Below are positions 6,586 to 11,399 of a DNA stretch of 11,399 nucleotides, in pieces. A program made the position numbers and the translations under genes. This DNA is from Vulcanimicrobiota bacterium (lineage in GTDB: Bacteria; Vulcanimicrobiota; Vulcanimicrobiia; Vulcanimicrobiales; Vulcanimicrobiaceae), in the NCBI GenBank assembly GCA_019233165.1, contig JAFAMS010000042.1:1-11399 (forward strand), in the 5' to 3' direction. The notes under the pieces are model-generated. The model saw only the letters and a list, made by a program, of their open reading frames with translations, did not search any database and was not told the origin of the DNA. Numbering within the stretch: the stretch's first letter is position 1; each line of letters starts with the position of its first letter.

Positions 6586-7735
6586 GCTGAGGCGTCTCGT
6601 CGGGCTGCAAATTCAGCTCGAGCATCTCGATCTTGACGACCGGCCGGACAGCGGTCTCGATCGGCTCCGGCGCCGGCTGTTCGATCGTTTCACCCGAGAG
6701 GCTCGCGATTTCGCGCGCGGTCACCGACAAGCGTCCGTCGAACGAGCCGACGGCTTCGTTCCAGCGCTTTACCGTCGTTTCGAGCGCGTTGCCGACGTTC
6801 GCAAACGCCCGACCGAAGATCCCGAGGCGCTCGACGAGCTTGCGGCTCTCGACCAAGATCGCTTCGGCGTTGAGTTGTTGCTTGTGGAGCGTCCAACCGT
6901 ACGCGAAGGCCCGCAGCGCCGCGACGAGCGTCATCGGGCTCGCGATGTGGATCCCTTGCTGCAGCGCGTCTTCGAGGATATCGGGATCGACCGAGAGCGC
7001 CGCGGCGAGGACGGACTCGAGCGGAACGTACACGATCGCGAAGCGCGCTTTGCTCGAGGCGCCGTATTCGCGGCGCGCGACCTCGCGCACTTTGGCACGC
7101 AGCGATTGCGCGTTCGCCTGCAGCAACCGCGCGGCTTCGTCCGGGTCGCTCGCTTCGAGCGCGGCCAGATAGTCGTTGAGCGGCGTCTTCGCGTCGATCG
7201 GGATCGTCATCGCGTCGGGGAGGTGAACGATCGCGTCGGGCCGCTTCCCGTCGACGGTCGGCTGCTCGTCGAAGTCGCAATGCTCGACCATTCCGGCAAG
7301 CTCGACGATCCGGAGCAGCGAGAGCTCGCCCCAGCGTCCGCGGACGCGATTGTCGCGCAGGGCGGTCGAGAGCTTCGCGGTCTCGGTTGCGGTCGCGAGC
7401 AGCGCGGTCCGCAGCTCTTCGTCGCTGCGCTGGAGCGTCGAGAGCGTCGCGTGCAGCGAAGCGTCGCCGGCAGCGCGATGCTTTTCGAGATCGGACAGGG
7501 AGCGCTCGACGCTCTCCAAGTGCACGGAGAGATCGCCGGCGATCTTTCCGATACCGGCGGTCGCTTCGGTGCGGCGCTCCGCGCGTTCGGCGCGCAGCTC
7601 GGCCTCGAGTCCGGCGCTGCGAAGCTGCTGGGCGGCGATCTCGGCGCGCGACGCGATCCGCGCCGCGGCCCAGGCACAGGCTGCTCCGACGGCGACCCCG
7701 AGCGCGAGTAGGGCGAGCTCAAAGCCTACGGTCAT
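6575..7735 (-). CDS. rmuC: DNA recombination protein RmuC
   Basis: 386-aa RmuC-family protein, associated with limiting recombination at inverted repeats and thought to have a PD-(D/E)XK-like nuclease-related core. Residues 4-27 form one N-terminal membrane segment, followed by a coiled coil (about 32-125) and the RmuC domain (about 128-340). Family landmarks are visible: RGRWGELSLLRIVELAGM (132-149), PIDAKTPLNDY (179-189), FAIVYVPLES (232-241) and SPMTLVAALRAFAYGW (266-281). The C-terminal tail after about 350 is acidic and Pro-rich and probably disordered. ATG 7735 has no obvious Shine-Dalgarno sequence. It lies 48 nt after the dienelactone hydrolase stop on the same strand, with a strong hairpin between them, so co-transcription is uncertain. 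The 3' end overlaps the peroxiredoxin gene. Confidence 0.95.
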   Translation of the reverse strand: MTVGFELALLALGVAVGAACAWAAARIASRAEIAAQQLRSAGLEAELRAERAERRTEATAGIGKIAGDLSVHLESVERSLSDLEKHRAAGDASLHATLSTLQRSDEELRTALLATATETAKLSTALRDNRVRGRWGELSLLRIVELAGMVEHCDFDEQPTVDGKRPDAIVHLPDAMTIPIDAKTPLNDYLAALEASDPDEAARLLQANAQSLRAKVREVARREYGASSKARFAIVYVPLESVLAAALSVDPDILEDALQQGIHIASPMTLVAALRAFAYGWTLHKQQLNAEAILVESRKLVERLGIFGRAFANVGNALETTVKRWNEAVGSFDGRLSVTAREIASLSGETIEQPAPEPIETAVRPVVKIEMLELNLQPDETPQLSA

Positions 7736-7757
7736 GGCGCCCAGGTTGGGGGACGAC

Positions 7758-7777
7758 GGTGCCAGCTGGCTGGCACC
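7758..7777. repeat. Perfect 8-bp inverted repeat between dienelactone hydrolase gene and rmuC
   Basis: GGTGCCAG (7758-7765) and CTGGCACC (7770-7777) form a perfect 8-bp stem with a CTGG loop, 6 nt after the dienelactone hydrolase stop. No T-run follows in the minus direction (GTCGTCCCCC), so a classical intrinsic terminator is not supported. Possible roles are 3'-end protection of the upstream mRNA, rho-linked termination or a dispersed REP-type palindrome. Confidence 0.5.
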
Positions 7778-7783
7778 TGTGGC

Positions 7784-8701
7784 TTATGCGGTCAGATACT
7801 TCTTGAAGAAGGCGATCGTCCGTATCCAGGCATCCGCCGCGGCCGAGCCCACGTACGAGTCGCGCTGATCGTCGAAAAAACCGTGACCGGCTTCGTCGTA
7901 GATCTTGATGTCGTGCGGAACAGTCAGCTTCGATTCGAAGAGCCGCACGGAAGCCGCCGGAATCCCGCTGTCGCGCCCGCCGAAATTGCCTTCGACGGGG
8001 ACCGTCAGCTTCGCGACGTATCCGGCGGTCGCGTCCGTAAGCGGCTCGCGCGGCGAGCCCTCTTGATTGAGATAGCCGTAAAAGATCGCGAGCGCCTGAT
8101 AGGGCGCCGGATTGTGGACGATCTGCGAGAGCGCGATCCCGCCGCCCATGCAGAAACCCGTGATCCCGACCTTCGGTGGGACCGCATTCGCTGCGACGCC
8201 GGCGCGCGTGCGGATCCACCCGGCGCCCGCAGCGAGATCACCGCTCACTTGCCGGCTGTCGAGCTTCTCCGCGAACGGTAAGAAGATCGTGTAGTCGGTC
8301 GCGGTGTCGCCGCTCGGCGGATTTCCGCGTGCGAACAGCGCGGGCGCAATCGCGACAAACCCTTCCTTCGCGAGACGACGGACGACGTCGCGAATCTGCG
8401 CGTCGACGCCCCAGATGTGCTGGACGACGACGACGCCCGGCGTCGTTTTCGTTGCGTTCTTCGGCACCGCGGTATACGCGGGGATCGCGCCGCCCGGCCG
8501 CTCGAGCATGACCCGGGACGCGGTCAGCGACGGATCGTTTTCCGGTACGATCGGCGGATGGAATTTTCCGTACGCGTTCGTTTGCGCCAACGCGGCGGCG
8601 ATCGAGCCGCCGGCCGCCGCGGCGCCGGCACTCGCGCCGACGAAAACGCGGCGGTTCAGCTCGGCTCGGGTTTGTTTGCCGGGATCGAAGACGTCGGTCA
8701 C
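7784..8701 (-). CDS. Tat-exported dienelactone-hydrolase-family protein
   Basis: 305-aa alpha/beta hydrolase of the dienelactone hydrolase (carboxymethylenebutenolidase-like) family. Residues 1-40 are a twin-arginine signal (NRRVFVG at 16-22, then an Ala/Gly-rich hydrophobic core ending ALAQ), so export in folded form is predicted. The triad is readable: nucleophile C184 in GFCMGG, D244 in GGRDSG and H273 in GHGFF. The Glu that partners the Cys in classical DLH (QEIFGV) is His here (QHIWGV, H95), so substrate range may differ from chlorocatechol-pathway enzymes. The true substrate is unknown. The GTG at 8701 starts 13 nt after the stop of the SodC-like gene. AGGGG lies only 2 nt before it and pairs with CCCC next to the upstream stop. 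An ATG at 8764 is in frame but would give an overlong signal and overlap the upstream gene by 50 nt. No starts exist between GTG 8701 and the Arg pair. Confidence 0.9.
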   Translation of the reverse strand: MTDVFDPGKQTRAELNRRVFVGASAGAAAAGGSIAAALAQTNAYGKFHPPIVPENDPSLTASRVMLERPGGAIPAYTAVPKNATKTTPGVVVVQHIWGVDAQIRDVVRRLAKEGFVAIAPALFARGNPPSGDTATDYTIFLPFAEKLDSRQVSGDLAAGAGWIRTRAGVAANAVPPKVGITGFCMGGGIALSQIVHNPAPYQALAIFYGYLNQEGSPREPLTDATAGYVAKLTVPVEGNFGGRDSGIPAASVRLFESKLTVPHDIKIYDEAGHGFFDDQRDSYVGSAAADAWIRTIAFFKKYLTA

Positions 8702-8714
8702 GGCCCCTGCGGGG
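8702..8714 (-). promoter_or_regulatory. Mini-hairpin masking the dienelactone hydrolase ribosome binding site
   Basis: Minus-strand sequence CCCC-GCA-GGGG lies directly between the TAA of the SodC-like gene and the GTG of the hydrolase gene. The GGGG arm is the only Shine-Dalgarno-like sequence for the hydrolase. A ribosome finishing the upstream gene would melt this stem, so it suits translational coupling. Four pairs is small, and the 2-nt gap to GTG is tighter than usual. Confidence 0.35.
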
Positions 8715-9146
8715 TTACGGCGAAAGTTGCGCGCAGGCGACGTACGTGCCCATGTTCTTCGCACTCGCGTGCACCATGATCACGTAGTTTCCCGAGAGCA
8801 ATTTTGCCAGCGGAGCGTCGATCGTGGTCACGCTGCGCTCGTTGACGACGTCCTTCAACGGATAGGTCGGCTTCGGATCGACGTCGGCCGGGATGCAGTC
8901 CTTTCCGCGATGCACGTGCGCCGGCTCGACGCGTCCGCGAGCCGAATGCAAATCGATCACGATCGAGGTCCTGTCCCCGCGCGGATGGAGGGTGACGAAT
9001 CCGACTTGGCCGGAGTTGTTCAGCGACTGAATTCCGCGCTCTTCCGGCGAGCCCGTATCGCCGGGCAGACGCTGTTGGCCGAGGACCGGAGTGAAGCTGG
9101 CAAACGCTGCGGCCATCAGGCTGACCGCCAAAATCGCTCTCTTCAT
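8715..9146 (-). CDS. Secreted SodC-like (Cu/Zn superoxide dismutase-fold or CHRD-like) protein without a zinc site
   Basis: 143-aa exported protein. Residues 1-23 are a Sec signal peptide (KR start, cleavage near VLG-Q). The mature part resembles the Greek-key SodC/CHRD class: AHVH (76-79), a nearby Cys (C84), a late YVIMVHAS (121-128, H126) and a terminal VACAQL (136-141, C138). The order HVH, Cys, VHA, ACxx(I/L) matches SodC, where the two Cys form the structural disulfide. No His lies between 80 and 125, so the bridging and zinc-binding His residues of SodC are absent. The Arg three residues before the last Cys is Tyr. It may therefore bind copper through H77, H79 and H126 without being a superoxide dismutase, or be only a fold relative. 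It leads a minus-strand pair with the Tat-exported hydrolase. ATG 9146 fits the signal peptide but has no Shine-Dalgarno sequence. Confidence 0.72.
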   Translation of the reverse strand: MKRAILAVSLMAAAFASFTPVLGQQRLPGDTGSPEERGIQSLNNSGQVGFVTLHPRGDRTSIVIDLHSARGRVEPAHVHRGKDCIPADVDPKPTYPLKDVVNERSVTTIDAPLAKLLSGNYVIMVHASAKNMGTYVACAQLSP

Positions 9147-9166
9147 GGCGGGGGAGATTGGCAGGG
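9147..9166. promoter_or_regulatory. 20-nt gap between divergent start codons
   Basis: The SodC-like gene (minus, ATG 9146) and the amidase-like gene (plus, ATG 9167) start back to back with only 20 nt between them. GGGGAGA (9151-9157) serves the plus gene with 9-nt spacing. The minus gene has only C-rich sequence before its ATG. Promoters for each gene must lie within the 5' coding part of the other. On the minus strand TGCCAATCT, about 9-17 nt before the ATG, resembles an extended -10 and would give a leaderless transcript. Confidence 0.4.
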
Positions 9167-9835
9167 ATGGCTGCAGGGGCCTCCAAGCGCGCGCTCGTGC
9201 TGCTTCCGTTCATCCTTGCAACCGCCGTTGCGGTCGCGCCGCCTTCGGGCGAGCCTCATCCGGCGCGGGCCGAGGTCCTCATCTCGGCGGGGCACGAGGG
9301 ACGCCCCGAGAGCTGCCATTTCTTCTCGCACCGCCCGTGCAATCTGGGGACGCCGGGCGAGCGCGAAGCGACGCCGATCGTCGCCGACGAGGCGACGCGC
9401 GCGTTGCGCGCCGCGGGGATCGACGTCCTCCGCCTTCCGGCCGATTACGGCGGCCGTTTCGAAGTTCGAGCCGCGATCTTCATCCATTTTGACGGCGCCG
9501 TCCCGGCCTGCAGCACCGGCGCTTCGATCGGCTACCCCGCCGGCGACGGCGAGGCCGCGCGCGCGTGGCGGCAGTTGTACGCACCGCTCTTCCCGTTCCG
9601 GTTCATGCCGGACAACTTCACCGAGAGCCTCTCGCACTATTACGGCTTCCGCACCGTCGAACCGAATCCGACGACGCTCGTCCTCGAGCTCGGCGAGCTC
9701 ACCTGCCCGGTGCAGCACCTCTGGCTGAAGACGCGCTACAAGTGGCTCGGCGACGTCGTCGCGCACTTCGTGAGCGAGCGGCTCGGGAAAGGAAACGTCC
9801 CGCTGCCGCCGGCGCCTAAATCCTCCCGCAGTTGA
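9167..9835 (+). CDS. Exported divergent N-acetylmuramoyl-L-alanine amidase-like (Amidase_3-type) protein
   Basis: 222-aa protein with a Sec signal (KR at 7-8, hydrophobic 9-24, cleavage probably near ARA, 33-35). The mature part follows the Amidase_3 order: a strand ending in a first His (VLISAGHEG, H43), a Glu on the next helix (REATPIVADE, E67), a His after a strand (FIHFDG, H107) and a late Glu strand (LVLELGELT, E174), matching the zinc ligands H-E-H and the catalytic Glu of cell-wall amidases. The motifs are not canonical: DPGHGG is SAGHEG, SIHAN is FIHFDG, and the expected FLSN after ELG is ELTC. Four Cys (C50, C58, C115, C180) could form two disulfides. The substrate may be muropeptide or another amide. 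ATG 9167 is chosen for GGGGAGA at 9-nt spacing; a TTG at 9158 adds three residues. The end overlaps the convergent secreted-protein gene by 20 nt. Confidence 0.65.
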   Translation: MAAGASKRALVLLPFILATAVAVAPPSGEPHPARAEVLISAGHEGRPESCHFFSHRPCNLGTPGEREATPIVADEATRALRAAGIDVLRLPADYGGRFEVRAAIFIHFDGAVPACSTGASIGYPAGDGEAARAWRQLYAPLFPFRFMPDNFTESLSHYYGFRTVEPNPTTLVLELGELTCPVQHLWLKTRYKWLGDVVAHFVSERLGKGNVPLPPAPKSSRS

Positions 9836-10262
9836 CGACGGCGCCGTTCGGATACGTCGTCTGCACGACGTTACCGTGGCCGGTCAGCGTCGAGAACGGT
9901 ACGTTGAGGTAGGTCGTCGACGTTCCGTTGTGGATCGGGTTGAGCGCGAAGGCGTTCATCCCCACCATCGTCGTGTTCGCCGTGCACTCGCCGTGATGGA
10001 TGTTGATGTACTCGTTGACGTTCTTGGTGAGGTCGGCGCGCAGCTGCGCGTTGTAGCTCGGATGGACGCGAACGCGCACGATCGTCTTGAGCCCGCTGGG
10101 ATCCGGCTCCAGGGTGACCTCGGCCTGTTCGTTCTTGTGCGCGACGTCCTGCAGCATCAGATGCATCCGCTTGTTGAGCGAGTTGATCGCCGACGGGTTC
10201 GGCGACGGGGTGGCGTTCGCCGCGAGCAACACTGCGGCGCTGAAGACGAGTGCGAGCGTCAT
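9816..10262 (-). CDS. Small secreted protein of unknown function
   Basis: 148 aa; I do not recognise a family. Residues 1-16 form a hydrophobic signal-like segment (cleavage near LAANA) that lacks the usual basic N terminus. A Pro/Ser stretch (18-24) follows, then a helix-prone region (25-45) and a strand-rich remainder with many Asn and Thr. Two Cys (C93 in HHGECTANTT and C145 four residues from the end) could form one disulfide. The overall look is a small extracytoplasmic domain, perhaps binding or structural; no catalytic motif is visible. The ATG at 10262 is fixed by an in-frame TAG 9 nt upstream. It begins 10 nt after the dnaE2 stop with no Shine-Dalgarno sequence, so it is probably co-transcribed with dnaE2 and translated by coupling. 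The 3' end overlaps the amidase-like gene by 20 nt. Confidence 0.75.
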   Translation of the reverse strand: MTLALVFSAAVLLAANATPSPNPSAINSLNKRMHLMLQDVAHKNEQAEVTLEPDPSGLKTIVRVRVHPSYNAQLRADLTKNVNEYINIHHGECTANTTMVGMNAFALNPIHNGTSTTYLNVPFSTLTGHGNVVQTTYPNGAVVNCGRI

Positions 10263-10272
10263 GGCGCGCTAC

Positions 10273-11399
10273 TTAGTGGAAATTTCGGGCGCGCACCTTC
10301 TCGTTCGTCCCTTCGGTGTCGAGCTCCCAGAAGCGGCGGGCGAGCAGATCGATGCAGCCGGACTCTTTTTGCAGCTTCCCTTCGATGACGAGCGCTTGCG
10401 AGGTCCGGATCGTGCGGCGATTGCGCTCGTAGACGTCGGGGCGAACGATGACGTTGACTAGCCCGGTCTCGTCCTCGAGCGTCAAGAAGACGAAGCCTTT
10501 CGCGGTTCCGGGACGTTGTCGCGTGATCACCATCCCGCCGACTTTGCAGATCAGGTTGTTCGGCATCGAGCTCAGGCGCTCGGCGGCGAGGATCCCTTTG
10601 CGCTCGAGCTCGGCTCGAAAGTGTGCGATCGGCTGCGGCCCGGTCGTGACGCCGAGGGCGACGATGTCGAACCGCGTCGTCTCGGCCGGTGCGAGCGCGC
10701 GCAGCCGCGGCTGCGGCTCGCGAACGTCCATCCGCCGTCCGAGCTCGCCGCGGGTCTCGCGCTCGGTGAGCCCTCGCAGCGCCCACATCGCTTCGCGCCG
10801 TGCGTCGAACCAGGGCGCGAACGCCCCCGAAGCGGCGAGATTCTCGAGCGCTTCGCGCGAGAGCTTGGTACGCCGCGCGAAGTCGAGAACATCGGCGAAC
10901 TCGCCTTGATCGAGCGCGCTCTCGAGCGCTTTTTGCTGTCCTTCGGCCAGACCGCGAACGATGTGAAACCCGAGGCGCACCGCGCCTTCGCCGTCGACGA
11001 AGCTCCACCAGCGGCTCGCGTTGACCTCGACCGGCCGCACGGTGACGCCGTGACGGCGCGCGTCGTTGACGAGGACCTCGGTCGCGTAGAACCCCATCGG
11101 CTGCACGTTGAGGATCGCGGCGAGGAAGATCGCCGGCTCGTGGCATTTGACGTACGCCGACGCGTAGGCGAGGAGTGCGAAGCTCGCCGCGTGCGATTCC
11201 GGAAAACCGTAGTCGGCGAAGCCTTCGAGCATGTGGAAGAGCTGACGCGCGGCGGTTTCGTCGATTCCGTTCTCGACCATCCCGCCGACGAGCTTGGGGT
11301 AAATCTCGGCCATCCGCTGATGCGAGCGCTTGTGTCCCATCGCGCGCCGCAGCTGGTCCGCTTGGCCGGGCGTGAACCCCGCGGCTTCGATCGCCATCC
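10273..11399 (-). CDS. dnaE2: Error-prone DNA polymerase DnaE2 (C-terminal part), 5' end outside window
   Basis: The last 375 codons of a C-family DNA polymerase used in damage-induced translesion synthesis, typically with ImuA/ImuB under SOS control. Within the fragment the end of the polymerase fingers region is visible (AGFTPGQADQLRRAM at 6-20, GFPESHAASFALLAYA at 64-79). The DnaE2-typical NVQPMGFY (97-104) with DARRHGV (112-118) follows, then an HhH-type region (LSREALENLAASGAF at 179-193) and a C-terminal OB fold (VGGMVITRQRPGTAKG at 286-301, LTLEDETG at 305-312). The protein ends shortly after the OB fold with KVRARNFH. This matches DnaE2 rather than replicative DnaE1, which continues into a tau-binding tail. 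The catalytic Asp residues lie upstream, outside the window. No imuA or imuB is visible here, but they could be upstream of the cut end. Confidence 0.92.
   Translation of the reverse strand, partial: MAIEAAGFTPGQADQLRRAMGHKRSHQRMAEIYPKLVGGMVENGIDETAARQLFHMLEGFADYGFPESHAASFALLAYASAYVKCHEPAIFLAAILNVQPMGFYATEVLVNDARRHGVTVRPVEVNASRWWSFVDGEGAVRLGFHIVRGLAEGQQKALESALDQGEFADVLDFARRTKLSREALENLAASGAFAPWFDARREAMWALRGLTERETRGELGRRMDVREPQPRLRALAPAETTRFDIVALGVTTGPQPIAHFRAELERKGILAAERLSSMPNNLICKVGGMVITRQRPGTAKGFVFLTLEDETGLVNVIVRPDVYERNRRTIRTSQALVIEGKLQKESGCIDLLARRFWELDTEGTNEKVRARNFH

Noticed and set aside
8304..9728. 474-aa plus-strand reading frame across the hydrolase, SodC-like and amidase-like genes
   Set aside because: It spans three genes that are clear in other frames, and its translation is low-complexity Arg/Ser/Ala with no domain.
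1..11399. CRISPR arrays, tRNA/rRNA genes, insertion sequences, toxin-antitoxin or phage-defence genes
   Set aside because: No spaced direct repeats, tRNA-like cloverleaf, transposase or integrase motifs, or defence domains were seen on either strand.

Overview
This window comes from a GC-rich bacterial chromosome with tightly packed genes. I see no tRNA, rRNA, CRISPR array, integrase or insertion sequence. Sec and Tat export signals and peptidoglycan-processing genes show an ordinary walled bacterium. The phylum cannot be fixed from these genes. The mix (FtsEX with an M23 peptidase and an S41 peptidase, DnaE2, small secreted proteins of unknown role) would suit a poorly cultivated high-GC phylum such as Eremiobacterota (Vulcanimicrobiota), but that is only a guess.

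Positions 1-4824, minus strand: a cell-envelope and division cluster read ftsE -> ftsX -> receiver/GGDEF-like response regulator -> exported M23 murein peptidase. After a terminator-like hairpin comes an S41 (Ctp-type) peptidase cut by the window edge. The first four genes overlap one another: ftsE/ftsX by 35 nt, ftsX/regulator by 4 nt (ATGA) and regulator/M23 by 4 nt (ATGA). They therefore look like one translationally coupled unit. FtsEX is the ABC-type complex that switches on periplasmic murein hydrolases during division, and a coiled-coil M23 protein is its usual partner. The unusual element is the phospho-receiver/GGDDF protein inserted between FtsX and the hydrolase.

Positions 4825-6585, plus strand: a divergently transcribed acyl-CoA dehydrogenase, coupled by a GTGA overlap to an exported PrxQ/BCP-type peroxiredoxin. 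Positions 6575-9146, minus strand: a secreted SodC-like protein, a Tat-exported dienelactone-hydrolase-family enzyme, then rmuC, whose 3' end overlaps the peroxiredoxin gene.

Positions 9167-9835, plus strand: an exported, divergent N-acetylmuramoyl-L-alanine-amidase-like protein. Positions 9816-11399, minus strand: the C-terminal part of the error-prone polymerase gene dnaE2, followed after 10 nt by a small secreted protein of unknown function whose 3' end overlaps the amidase-like gene.

No gap without a gene exceeds 300 nt. The largest (932-1114) holds the hairpins described below. The strongest lead for new biology is the response-regulator/FtsEX/M23 unit. Secondary leads are the SodC-like protein without a zinc site and the divergent amidase-like protein.
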